The notes under the pieces were generated by a model. That model did no database searches and had not been told where the DNA came from. It saw only the letters and a program-made list of their open reading frames with translations. A stretch of DNA of 64,000 nt from Effrenium voratum (taxonomy: Eukaryota; Sar; Dinophyceae; Suessiales; Symbiodiniaceae): contig CAUJNA010002979.1 of the NCBI GenBank assembly GCA_963377175.1, positions 777,643 to 841,642 of the forward strand. Reading direction: 5' to 3'. Positions 31,363 to 40,595 of this stretch are shown in pieces; within the stretch, counting starts at the first letter, position 1; every line of letters begins with the position of its first letter. A program made the position numbers and the translations under genes.

Positions 31363-32120
31363 GCTCACGCTCCGTGTTCACCCCCAGGTCCTGCTCGATG
31401 TACTTCTTGACGGGGATCCAGCCATCATCGATGTTGACGCTTGGGCTGAAAACGTAGATCCGCTCAAACACGCCCTTGTACTGCTCCAGGATGAGACTGA
31501 TGAGCGCCACAGTTTTGCCCGACTTGCTGGGCCCAAGGAAGATGCCCGTGCATGGCACCAGGGGCACCACGGGGTCCGAGGCTTGCTTGCTGGTGTACTC
31601 AGGCGTGGGGAAAAGCTGGATCTTCCCCATTCGTCCTTTTGCGTTACGCAAGTTCCGGAAGCCGGCAGCTGAAGTATACGCGCTGGCCTATCTGCGGCTG
31701 CCCTAACCCAGCAATGCAATCCTGTTGCCGGCGCAGGATTGACGGAGACGCAACCCAAGGCTCACATGCAGCAAATGAGGCCAAGAGAATTCCACCCTTC
31801 TGCTCTGAGTTACCGTTGCGCTTAGAAAGCACTTATCATGCTTTTCGACCCACAAAGCTCCGCAACAGAAACGCACTTACAAGGCCAGAAACAGCACTTT
31901 AAGCCCGGGCAACTTAAACTTCCGAGACGCACAGAATGCGACTAGGACCCGTTTTGCCTGCATATTGAAGCAAGCTGAAAACCCTTGCAGAAGTGCAAGC
32001 AGAAGGGCTGTGGCCGCACCGCGCAAAACCACCAAATTTTTGCAGAATCCACATTTGCTGAACGATAACCTCTGAAGATGCGCTGTGAGCGGTTTTAGAT
32101 TTCACAAATAACAGAGAGAG
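31363..32120 (-). repeat. Right terminal inverted repeat of inner PLV
   Basis: Reverse complement of 11110-11831. It carries the palindrome at 31717-31741 and the ATPase start at 31630. Its outer end reads AACAGAGAGAG, immediately followed by CTCAGGT and the broken fibre gene. No complete gene. Confidence 0.85.
31369..31630 (-). pseudogene. ATPase N-terminal fragment within the right repeat
   Basis: MGKIQLFPTPEYTSKQASD through Walker A GPSKSGKT to 'DLGVNTERE', about 88 codons, then cut. It is a by-product of the inverted terminal repeat, not a second working gene. Confidence 0.85.
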
Positions 32121-35100
32121 CTCAGGTCCTCGTTCATGTCCGGGCGCTTGTACTGCATGGCCTCCACGGAGTCGAACAGCTGCAGCAGCTCTGGTTCGTG
32201 GTCAAGGACAGCTGCGTCGAGAGGCTCTTCGTCTGCACCAGCGCCTCGTCGTTGATCATGATGAGCTCGCACTGGTGCGTCCCGCCGTCCCGCTCCAGGA
32301 AGACCCTGGCGCTCTGGTTGCCCAGCAGCCGCAGCTCCGGGCCGCTGTCGGAGGCCGCGCTGTTGTTGGAGATCTGCAGCTTGCTCCAGCCCGCCCAGTT
32401 CTTCGTCAGGAAGAGATCGTCCGAGAAGTCGGAGGTGTTGGTCACGATGAGCGTGTTGGACGCGAAGAGCTGCGGCGCGGAGACCGTGCCCGAGCTCGTC
32501 ACGTCGCCGCAGACCACGCTGCCCGTCGACACTCCGCCGCTCGTGGCTGTGAAGGTGCAGTCCAGGCTCTCGCAGCGGGCCCGCGGAGGCCGCCCCGGTG
32601 ATCGTCAGCGTGGCGCCCGTGACCGCGCCCTGCGCAGTGAGTCCGTCCAGAGTGGCCGAGCCCGTGAGGGCCAGCGAGTCGGCCAGCAGGTCCGTCACGG
32701 AGACCGAGTCTCCCTCGAAGGCGCTGGCCCTGATCTGCATGCTGTACAGGTCCAGCGTGCCCGCCGACTGCTGCACCAGCCCGGAGATCGAGCCGCCGAA
32801 GGCTCCGAAGTGCAGCTTTGCGACTCCGCCCGGCGGCACCGAGAAGTCCAGGCGCGCCGTGCTCCAGACTCCCTGCGAGGGCGTGCCGAGGAAGGTGCCG
32901 GTGACGCCCACGTAGTCGTTGTCGGCCGCGCTGACGTACATCACCAGGCCGGAGGCCGTGCCCAGCCGGTACTGGCAGCCGAAAGAGTAGCGTCTCCCCG
33001 GCGCCAGGGTGTAGGTGCGCACAATGTTCCAGGCGAAGGCGCTCAGGGTCATGGCGTAGCCCTCCAGCTGGAAGCCTCCCACCGTGAAGCTGGCCGAGGC
33101 CACGGAGCTCTGGCTGTTGGAGCGCACCAAAAAATTTCCTAATGTGGTGAGCGTGGGCTCCAGCAGCACCTCGCCCAGGGTGGCCAGCGTGACGTCGTCG
33201 GCCCCTCCGTCGAGGAACTCGTGCTTCAGCAGCAGGGCCGAGGCCGCCGTGTCCTCCTCCTCCTCCGCTGTGTTGCCGACCTCCAGGGTTGCGTCCAGGA
33301 TCTGGAGGCCGTAGACGTCCACCGTTCCTGCCGTCTGGTTGGGCAGGCCCGGCGCCTGGAAGTGCGCCCCAAAGTGCAGCTTCGCAACTCCGTTCGGAGG
33401 CACGGTGAAGTACATCTTGGCCGTGCTCCAGGCGCCCTGGTCACCCACGAAGCTGCCGTACAAGGGGTCGTAGACGTTGTCGGCCTCGGACATGTACACC
33501 ACGAAGTTGGAGGCCGTGCCGAGCCGGTACCGGCAGGCGAAGAGGAGCTCTCGGCCGGGCGTCAGGTTGTAGGTGCGCACAATGTTCCACGGGTTCGCTG
33601 CCAGGGTCAGGGTGTAGCCGTCCACGCTCGCTGCGCCCGCGGTGTGCGTAGCCAGGACCACGCTACAGCCGCTGCTGGGGCGAACCGTCCAGTTTGACAG
33701 TGAGACGTCCGTGGCCACCTCATCGGCCCCCTCGTGAAAGCGCACTGCTATTTGCAGGGCCGAGGCTGCCTCCGTGACTCCGAGCTTGCCAGCCAACAAA
33801 CCGTCCACTTGTGCGATGGTGTAGTAGCTGAGCAGGGCGGCGGCGATGCTTGAGGCCGTTGCCGTGTCCTGGTCGGCGGCCGAGCGGTACGCCACCAGCG
33901 CGGAGGTGATTTGGTTGGTTGTGAAAACATCCTGGTCCGGGCCCGTCCGGTAGGCCAGCAGCGCGCCTGCGATGGCGGCCTGCGTCTGCGTGTCCTGCGC
34001 GCTTGCCGTGCGGTAGTCTCCCAACAGCGCGTCCACTTGCGCCGAGGCGTAGTAGGCCAGCAGCGCGGCCGAAATGGCACCGGTCGTCTCCGCGTCCTGC
34101 GCGCTTGCCGTGCGGTAGTCTCCCAACAGGGCGTCCACTTGTGAGGAGGTGTAGTAGGCCAGCAGCGCAGCCGCGAGGGCCGCGTCCGCCGCTGCGACGG
34201 AGTAGCAGTCGGCCGTGATGCTCAGCGTGTCCTCGCCGTTGGCCAGCGCAGCAGAGAGAGGAGCCTCCAGATGCAGGTTGCGAACGACGTTGCTTCCGCG
34301 AACGAGCTCCCAAGTTGTGAAGCCCGCCCAGGCCGGTGCGTTAACAACTCCGCCGCTGCCGGAAAGCTGCAGGGCGGCGAGCTCCGCGAGGATTGCGTCG
34401 AGGGCGCTCTGGAGCGTGGTCTCGCTGGCTGAGAGCGCGGCGTTCGTGGCGTACGAGGCCAGCAGCGTCGCGTCGGCCTTGGCCCCCTGGAGCGCCGTGA
34501 TGCTGGCGTCACGGCTAGCAAGCTGCGCTGCGACGAAGGCCTCGGTGGCGAGACCCAGCAGGGCATTTGCTATCTTGGTGTCCACCTCCAGTGGCGTGTC
34601 CAGCCCGTCCACCGTGGAGAGCAGGGCGGCCAGCGCGCTGGCGTCCGCCTTGCCGAGGAGGGCGGCGTCCAGGGCTGCCGTGGTGACTGCGCCCAGGAGG
34701 GCCGCCGCTATCTTAGAGTCCACCTCCGAGGAAGTGTCGACGGCCGACAGCGGGGCGTACGCGGTCAGCGCGCTGGCGTCCGCCTTGGAGGCCTGCAGGC
34801 CCGAGATGGAGGCGTCTCGGCTCGCGAGCTCGGAGGCCAGCGCTGCGGCGGTGACGGCTCCCAGGAGAGCGTTGGCCACCTTGGTGTCGACCTCCAGCGG
34901 CGTGATCCTCGCCGCTATGTCTAGGGAGTGCTGGTCCACCACCGTCTTGAGGCCGTAGTTGGCCGCCACCGTGGCCAGCGTGGCGTTGTTGGCCGAGGCG
35001 ATGGAGCCGTTCATGGCCGCCGTGGTGCTGTAGTTGGACAGCTTCAGGTCCACGCCGTCCGGGGTGCTCTTCGTAGCCACCACGCCCTCCAGCACGTCGA

Positions 35101-35469
35101 AGGCCGATGGTCTGCCTTGTTGGAGAGACCCGTGGTCAGCGAGCTCTGCAGCGCGGCGATGCTGCTTCCGTGCGCGGCCACCTGTCCGTCCGTGGTGGCC
35201 AGGGCTGCTGCCGTGGCCAGGGGCGCAATTGCCGGCGCCAGCGCGCTGCTGTCCAGCTTTGACGCCAGCTCTGCGGTGACCCGGTCGTCCAGCGACTGGA
35301 TGGCGGCTGCGTTGTTGCCGGAGGCTGCCGTGTTCACGGCTAGGTCTGCCACTTGTGCGTAGGGCGTCAGAGCAAGGGCCAGCTGCCCTGCGGTGACGTG
35401 CGTGCCGTCAGTTACCTCTCCGTTGTCCAGGACCTCCGGGATATTGCCGGTGACAGGTCCTTCAAACAT
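32121..35469 (-). pseudogene. Outer PLV tail-fibre-like gene, upstream half
   Basis: The start is ATG 35469 (MFEGPVTGNIPEVLDNGE). The sequence parallels the copy at 30761-26955: heptad-rich N-terminal half, an extra block of 'YYTSSQVDALLGDYRTAS' repeats (34000-34160) absent from the other copy, two 'NIVRTY' beta modules (about 33290-33720 and 32720-33220), then strand-rich repeats. The S74 domain is cut after 'YKRPDMNEDL' at 32121, where the inner PLV begins; the remainder is at 10990-11109. Frameshifts lie near 35107 and 32575. The divergent methyltransferase starts 87 bp away. Confidence 0.82.
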
Positions 35470-35556
35470 GTTTACATATGTTTTCGCCGACGCCTTAGTC
35501 CAGTGTGGAGGGACCGCTGCGGGGACGGGGAGGTGCGCAGGACGCTTCAAAGAAAT
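35470..35556. promoter_or_regulatory. Divergent intergenic region, fibre/methyltransferase
   Basis: 87 bp separates the fibre start (minus) from the methyltransferase start (plus). It holds 'TTTACATATGTTTTCGCCGACGCC', split here from the start of the inverted repeat seen before other fibre copies. A shared bidirectional promoter is a reasonable guess, but no element is identified. Confidence 0.4.
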
Positions 35557-36198
35557 ATGCCCGCGCTGCTGGAGCTCTTCAAGGGCACCGGATCAATTGG
35601 AAGGGCCTTCGAGGCCAGGGGCTGGGAGGTGGTCAGCTTGGACATCCTGCCCAAATTCACACCCACCATCTGCTGCGACATTCTGCGCTGGGACTACCGC
35701 GCCGCCTTCCCGCCCGGGCGCTTCGACTTTGTGTGGGCGTCACCCGTTTGCACCGAATACTCCCAGGCGCTCACCACAAGGCCCCGCAGGCTCCACGAGG
35801 GGGATGCGCTGGTGCTTCGGGCCATCGAGATCATCGCCTACCTCGCGCCGCGACTCTGGGCCATCGAGAACCCGCAGACGGGACTGCTCAAGACAAGGCC
35901 CTTTATGCAGCGCCTCGGATTCGTCGACGCCACATACTGCTTGTACGGTACACCCTTTAAGAAGCAGACACGCTTCTGGACGAACATGCGCTGGGCGCCC
36001 AGCTGCGGACTCTGCGGGCCCGGCAACCGCTGCGAGGCCTGGGAGAACGGCAGGCACGCACGCGCCGCACAAAGGGGTCCCCGGAAAATCGGCCAGCGCT
36101 ACGAGAACGTTCGCAGGCAGTCCCGTGAGCTGCTGTACAGCATTCCAGCGGCGCTCTGTGACGAGATTGCGGCGGCGGCAGAGGCAAGCGAGACTTAA
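35557..36198 (+). CDS. C5-cytosine-type DNA methyltransferase (PLV)
   Basis: 213 codons, ATG 35557 (MPALLELFKGTG), intact. Motif I: LLELFKGTGSIGRAF; acidic motif II: VVSLDI. Motif IV region: DFVWASPVCTEYSQAL, where the usual Pro-Cys is Val-Cys but the putative catalytic Cys is present. Motif VI-like: WAIENPQTGLLK. C-terminal: 'TYCLYGTPFKKQTRFWTN', a pattern I know from phage and giant-virus cytosine methyltransferase-like proteins. A Cys-rich patch 'CGLCGPGNRC' follows. At 213 residues it lacks a typical target-recognition domain. Likely role: modifying element DNA. Degraded copies are at 2898, 16457 and 43583. Confidence 0.78.
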   Translation: MPALLELFKGTGSIGRAFEARGWEVVSLDILPKFTPTICCDILRWDYRAAFPPGRFDFVWASPVCTEYSQALTTRPRRLHEGDALVLRAIEIIAYLAPRLWAIENPQTGLLKTRPFMQRLGFVDATYCLYGTPFKKQTRFWTNMRWAPSCGLCGPGNRCEAWENGRHARAAQRGPRKIGQRYENVRRQSRELLYSIPAALCDEIAAAAEASET

Positions 36199-36199
36199 C

Positions 36200-36395
36200 C
36201 GGAAAGCCGGCCCGGCCCGGAGGAGTCCAAGCACAGAAAGCACGCGCAAGACCCTGCCAGGGATGAAAGCATTTAGATTTTTATATAAAAAAAATCCAAG
36301 GTCCGGCCCAGAGGAGTACCGGCACAGAAAGCACGCGGAGACTACCAGAGATGGAAGCATTTAGATTTTCAAATAAAAAATCCAGGACCCGGCCA
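36200..36395 (+). repeat. Tandem repeat of about 95 bp, two copies
   Basis: Two units each hold 'GGCCC..GAGGAGT', 'GCACAGAAAGCACGC', 'GCATTTAGATTTT' and an A-rich run ending ATCCA. They lie just after the methyltransferase stop. No coding capacity; a 3' untranslated origin is possible. Confidence 0.7.
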
Positions 36396-36427
36396 CAGGA
36401 AGGGATGCACAAGGGTTGCTACTCCAA

Positions 36428-36697
36428 CAATATTGCAGTTACGGACCCAGCAAAGCTTGCGCAGGAATTCACGCAGCCTCACTTCTACACACCGCCTGCA
36501 AAAAAAAGCTCGGCGTGCAGAAGTGAGGCTACAAGGCGAATTGCAAGCAAATCGAGGGTGCGTTACGTTGCAGCGCCGTGGCTGCAGGAGCAATTCTGGA
36601 CTTGAAATTCTTCGCAGGACAAGGTCGTTTCCTGAGCGGACGAGCTCTGCTGGGTCCGTAGCTGCAATATTGTGGCAGTTGGGAACCTTTGTGTATA
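36428..36697. mobile_element. Small fold-back element
   Basis: Outer arms CAATATTGCAGTTACGGACC... (36428-36457) and the complement at 36643-36672 match at 28 of 30 positions. Inner arms GCCTCACTTCTAC/GCAGAAGTGAGGC flank a short A-rich loop near 36500. The 'CTTCGCAGGAC.AGGTC' stretch and a GAGAGAG edge at 36697 link it to the fold-back element at 9997-10493. It interrupts a PLV terminal repeat that resumes at 36698. Confidence 0.6.
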
Positions 36698-36797
36698 GAG
36701 AGAGGCGCAAAACACCAAATTTTGCAGAATCCACATTTGCTAAATGATAACCTCTGAGGATGTGAGCGGTTTTAAATTTTACAAATAACAGAGAGAG
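36698..36797 (-). repeat. PLV terminal-repeat fragment
   Basis: Reads like the outer 100 bp of the right terminal repeat (32020-32120): 'GCGCAAAACACCAAATTTTG' then 'GAGCGGTTTTAAATTTTAC' to AACAGAGAGAG at 36797. The next base begins capsid-gene sequence (GTTCTGCCCCGGGT), so a PLV terminus joins a different target here. No matching 5' partner or target duplication was found in the window. Confidence 0.7.
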
Positions 36798-37056
36798 GTT
36801 CTGCCCCGGGTAGAAATCTTGGAGCCCGCGTCGTTGTTCCAAAAGTTACAAACGCGCCCATGAGTTTTGTGAAGCGCGCCACGGTGAAGTTGTGTTCCCC
36901 GCGCCTTCGGAACGCTGGACTGCTGTGTGTGCACCGTGGGAAGCTGAACACTAGGGACCCTCCTGAGCGCAGAGTCCAGGACGACCTGGAAGGCCAGAAC
37001 TCTATCACCAGTTCAGCTGCGGCGGAGCATCTGCCCGCAGCGCACAATGCCATGGC
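36798..37056 (-). pseudogene. PLV major capsid protein fragment
   Basis: The minus strand carries the pieces 'NLVIE', 'QVVLDSAL', 'TVHTQQSSVP', 'KLMGAFVTF' and 'NNDAGSKI' with deletions between them. It corresponds to the middle of the capsid protein (compare 42740-43110). It is broken on one side by the PLV terminus and joined on the other to the penton-like gene. Confidence 0.65.
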
Positions 37057-37059
37057 GTC

Positions 37060-37228
37060 AACCCAGGTCGCGGCCCCGGTCCGTGGACAAAAAGCTGTCG
37101 GCCAGGCGGATCTTGTAGACGGCGAGCCGGGCGTCGCTCTGCAGGTGCAGGGACTTCCCCTGGTCGACCTTGAAGTTGCCGTCCGAGCCGGCTACCCTCT
37201 TGCGGCTGTCCACGTAGATCGTGGTCAT
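37060..37228 (-). pseudogene. Penton-like gene, N-terminal fragment
   Basis: ATG 37228: MTTIYVDSRKRVAGSDGNF through 'SFLSTDRGRDLG' (about 55 codons), then cut at the capsid fragment. The upstream frame is continuous with the ATPase region as in the intact cassette. Confidence 0.75.
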
Positions 37229-37965
37229 TCTTTTCTTTAGAAAGCCGCCCGTCCGGCGGACGACGGGCGGCTGGACGGCTGCGACGGAGGTGCAGCAGGA
37301 GATGTTCTCACACTTCGCGTTGATCAGCGTGGAGGTGGCGAACAGTTTCTGGCCCAGGAAGCTGAGCGCCGCTCCCATCGGCGTCTTTTTCAAGTGCAAA
37401 ACGCTCTTCAAAGCGCTTGTAGAACAGCCTCCAGAGGAACTGCATGTTGACCCGCACGGCTGCGCTGTGAGCCGCAGCTTCTGCGAGCTCACCCAGGTGC
37501 TGATCTGCATGTACCGGCCCCTGAAGAGAGTGTCCAGGGCACCGTGAAGCTTGTGCAGCTGCGGCGTGTCAGCAAAGTCGTCGATGACTACAAGCACACC
37601 TGGTACAGTTTCTTCATTTCCAACTTCTTGGACGCCTCCGTGATCTTGCGCTGCTGGATGATACGCCGCAGCGCCGCCTTGTCCCACTCGTCCCAATACG
37701 TCTGCTCCCGCTCTGTGTTCACCCCCAGGTCCTCCTCAATGTACTTCTTGACGGGAATCCAGTCGTCGATGTTGACACTTGAGCTGAAGATGTAAATTCT
37801 CTCAAAGACGCCGCGATACTGCTCCAGCATCAGGCTGATCAGAGCCACGGTTTTGCTCGTTTTGCTGGCCCGAGGAAGATGCGTGCATGGCACCAGGGGC
37901 ACCACGGGGTCAGAGGGCTGCTCGCTGCTGTACTTTGTCGTGGGAAACAGCTTGATCTTCCCCAT
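37229..37965 (-). pseudogene. PLV packaging ATPase, internally deleted
   Basis: ATG 37965: MGKIKLFPTTKYSSEQ. The Walker A region is damaged: the GPSKSGKT equivalent reads ...ASKTSKT after a deletion (about 37860-37880). Walker B 'VLVVIDDFAD' is near 37585. After 'STWVSSQKLRL' about 100 codons are missing (37420-37460) before 'LKKTPMGAALSFLGQ'. Multiple frameshifts; non-functional. Confidence 0.75.
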
Positions 37966-37988
37966 TCCTTTGCGTTACTTGCCAAATT

Positions 37989-38009
37989 TCCGTAGCCCAT
38001 TGGCTCAAG
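37989..38009 (+). other. Spliced-leader relict at 5' end of a retroposed unit
   Basis: The sequence TCCGTAGCC-CATT-GGCTCAAG matches the 22-nt dinoflagellate spliced leader in both flanks (CCGTAGCC and GGCTCAAG). The middle is altered: CATT replaces ATTTT. It begins exactly where PLV sequence upstream of the ATPase ('TTGCCAAATT' on the plus strand) ends; the copy at 45570 continues with different sequence at that point. Such relicts are known signatures of trans-spliced mRNA that was reverse-transcribed and reinserted. Confidence 0.6.
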
Positions 38010-38669
38010 GCCGTTTCGGTTCAAAGTTGCTCAGCAGGCCCAAGAAGTTAGTAGGTGTTGGGACACCGAACGCGGAGGTCTAAAGAGTAGCTAGGTACGG
38101 CTGTAATAAGAGGGGGACTTTTTGTTTGGGGTAGGCCCGTAGGTTGTTTCTTTCTTATTCAGTTAGGAGCATAGCCACCTCGTGTGCAATTGTCTTGCCT
38201 GTGCCTGCATTGGAAAGCCTTCCAAGTGCCCGCCTTGTGTGTTCTGCGTGCTTACCTTCCAAAGAAATCTGCACAACCACTTGTGCTGGCCTGGGAAGTT
38301 AGACCCCGTCTGTCTTTCCAGTGCACGCACCCACTTTTCTTGTACCAGGGAAGTAGACCCCGTCTGTCTTCCTGTGTGCACACCACACATCCACCTGTGC
38401 CAAGGGATAGTACGGACACCGGCTGTCTTCCCTGTGCGATTATACAAACTAGGACACCTGGACAAATCATAACACCAAGTGTGAGCCCCGCTCGCCTTGG
38501 TTAAATTTTGATTTCTCACTTGTTCTTCGGTAAGGCCTAGTGCGGAACACTTCCTCTCCTGTGAGGTGGTTAAGCAGCTTCTTTTTTAGTGGCCGGTGCC
38601 TGAGCTCTGGGTACTTGCTGGAAGGAAACCTTGCAAGTGACCTGCGTGCTCTTAAGCTACACTTAAAAT
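38010..38669 (+). other. 5' leader of retroposed unit, degenerate tandem repeat
   Basis: No gene. About 38230-38480 holds three or four imperfect units of 65-70 bp containing 'AGACCCCGTCTGTCTT' and 'CACC.ACTTGTGC'. The region lies between the spliced-leader relict and the long open frame and would be its 5' untranslated leader. Confidence 0.5.
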
Positions 38670-40595
38670 ATGGAAGCGCTGCAGCTTAGCCAATCCTCCA
38701 GAAACAGGAGCGCTAATGCTCTCTGTAACCCGGCCACTGTGTTAATCCGGCACAGGATCAGCAGACCCAATTTTGGAGGGCCACTTGATCAGGTTTTGCT
38801 GCATAGCCAACTGCAAGTTGATCAGAACATCCGCTCAGAGGTCTTGAACCATCAGGGATCCCTGTGGGGGGATGATGAAATTTGGTTCCACCTGTCCCAA
38901 ATTGCAGGGGCACAAGCTGTGGAAACCATCATCCCCATGGACCCACTTGTTTCGAGCTCCTTGACGCAACATGGAGGGGTGTCGACTTGTCGATCTTGGT
39001 TGTACGACCAAGTCAATTTTGACAGTGATTGTATCATCATCACAGTCGTTAGACTCCGACTTGCTGATCACTACCATTGGGTCCCTGTTGTGTGGGAACT
39101 ACATGGTGGTTACCTAAATGCATCCTCTTGCGACCAGTCGCAGGACACTTCGACACATATCCAGGCGGTGACTGATGTTCTGGCTGCTGCTGCCGGACTC
39201 CAGCTAGGGCACAGAGAGCACCGCACTAGACAGGTCTCGGAACCTGCATTTCAGGGAGCTTGTGGTGCCAAAGCGATGTGGCTTGCTATTGGTCCGACTG
39301 ACAGGTGTCGTGTTATGAGGCATGATTCTTTCAGAAGGCAATTTGCTCTTTCCCTTCAATCAAATCCTGTTGTACGCCAATTGCATTACCTTGCAGGCGG
39401 CAAGGGCAATCCAGACATACCAGTGATCAAATCGTGCCTAAAGAAAAACAAGCCTGATGCAGATGGCATGGATCTTGCGGCCTCAGCTCTTGACACAGTG
39501 GGCAGGACGCAGGCTGACTCCACTACATCCAAAACTCCAAACCGACATAAGAAAAGATGTGTTGCAGGTGGCAAGAGTCGCCTACCAGGAAGACCTGCTG
39601 CTAGCTCACACATACCTCGTGAGAGAATCAAGTCGTTTTTCTCACCTTCCAAATTCCGAATCAGTTCTGGAAAGGCCCGCAATAGCTCCAGGAAGCATGG
39701 AGGTAGTGCTCCCAGCACTCCACTTGTTTCCTCAGGAGTTGCAATTCCTGTGCCTGATAGTGATGATGAGTTGTTGGATTCCGTCCCGAGTGATGGGCTT
39801 AACCATAAGACTTCCTACTATGGTGAAGCCTTCAAGACCTTTCAGAGACATGAGAATGCCACGGCTAATAACTGTAATGTCGCGTCCTGCCAAGAGCCTG
39901 CAGACCGCCTTGCTTCGAGTTGCTCTGGCACTGTCTCACCACATGGAGCCTCACAGGTCCTGCCTACTGCTCCTATTGAACCAAGTCCTATAAAGGCCCA
40001 ATCGATGACACAATCCGACCCCCTCAGTCTGAGGCTCACTCACTTGATCCTATTCCACGGACTCCCGTTGCCGATCCTTCGCGACCTGAGGCAACTGCCT
40101 CAAAGTGTGCGGGGGGAGGAAAAAAGGACCCCGGCTGCCGATCCAGAACCTAAACATGCTGAGAGTACTGAGTTGCCTAGTGAAGTAAACCTCGAGGACC
40201 ATGAGTGGGAGCAGGCCCTTGGCCAGTCCTTGTCACTCAAATACAATCAATGGACTGATGACACCAAGGAAGATGCCTTTCGAGAAGCACTTATTTCAGT
40301 TTCTTCACACGCTAAGGTGCTGCGAGTTGACCAGGTCTTTGTTTTTGCAGCCACGCCTAGTGCCATCAGAGACACATTGCCAGATAACTTCTGGGTGCTC
40401 ACTACACACGCTCAGGATGTAAATTTTGCTATCAAGTACCGACAACAGCATCCGTGCTGTTTGGCTATTGTACTTGGTAAACATTTTGGGCCCCTCATCA
40501 AGCTGGTTAACGCGCGCATCCCTACCGTGTGCTTACAACATTTCGGTACCCATGCTGCTGTGCCTGTCCTGGCAAGAGGCATTTGCGAATACTAG
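38670..40595 (+). CDS. Large retroelement-type ORF1-like protein, function unknown
   Basis: 641 codons, ATG 38670, intact. The N-terminal part has 'LWGDDEIWFHLSQIAG', then 'ADHYHWVPVVWELHGGYLN' and 'FQGACGAKAMWLAIG'. A His-Trp ... Gln ... Cys-Gly pattern like this could be a Ulp1/C48-like cysteine protease fold, and similar segments precede the methyltransferase/RT parts of dinoflagellate LINE proteins as I remember them; both are tentative. The middle is Ser/Pro/Lys-rich and disordered. The C-terminal 110 residues are folded-looking. A Cys-rich frame overlaps the 3' end. No RT domain follows within 2 kb, so this may be a separate retrogene or a truncated element. Confidence 0.55.
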   Translation: MEALQLSQSSRNRSANALCNPATVLIRHRISRPNFGGPLDQVLLHSQLQVDQNIRSEVLNHQGSLWGDDEIWFHLSQIAGAQAVETIIPMDPLVSSSLTQHGGVSTCRSWLYDQVNFDSDCIIITVVRLRLADHYHWVPVVWELHGGYLNASSCDQSQDTSTHIQAVTDVLAAAAGLQLGHREHRTRQVSEPAFQGACGAKAMWLAIGPTDRCRVMRHDSFRRQFALSLQSNPVVRQLHYLAGGKGNPDIPVIKSCLKKNKPDADGMDLAASALDTVGRTQADSTTSKTPNRHKKRCVAGGKSRLPGRPAASSHIPRERIKSFFSPSKFRISSGKARNSSRKHGGSAPSTPLVSSGVAIPVPDSDDELLDSVPSDGLNHKTSYYGEAFKTFQRHENATANNCNVASCQEPADRLASSCSGTVSPHGASQVLPTAPIEPSPIKAQSMTQSDPLSLRLTHLILFHGLPLPILRDLRQLPQSVRGEEKRTPAADPEPKHAESTELPSEVNLEDHEWEQALGQSLSLKYNQWTDDTKEDAFREALISVSSHAKVLRVDQVFVFAATPSAIRDTLPDNFWVLTTHAQDVNFAIKYRQQHPCCLAIVLGKHFGPLIKLVNARIPTVCLQHFGTHAAVPVLARGICEY

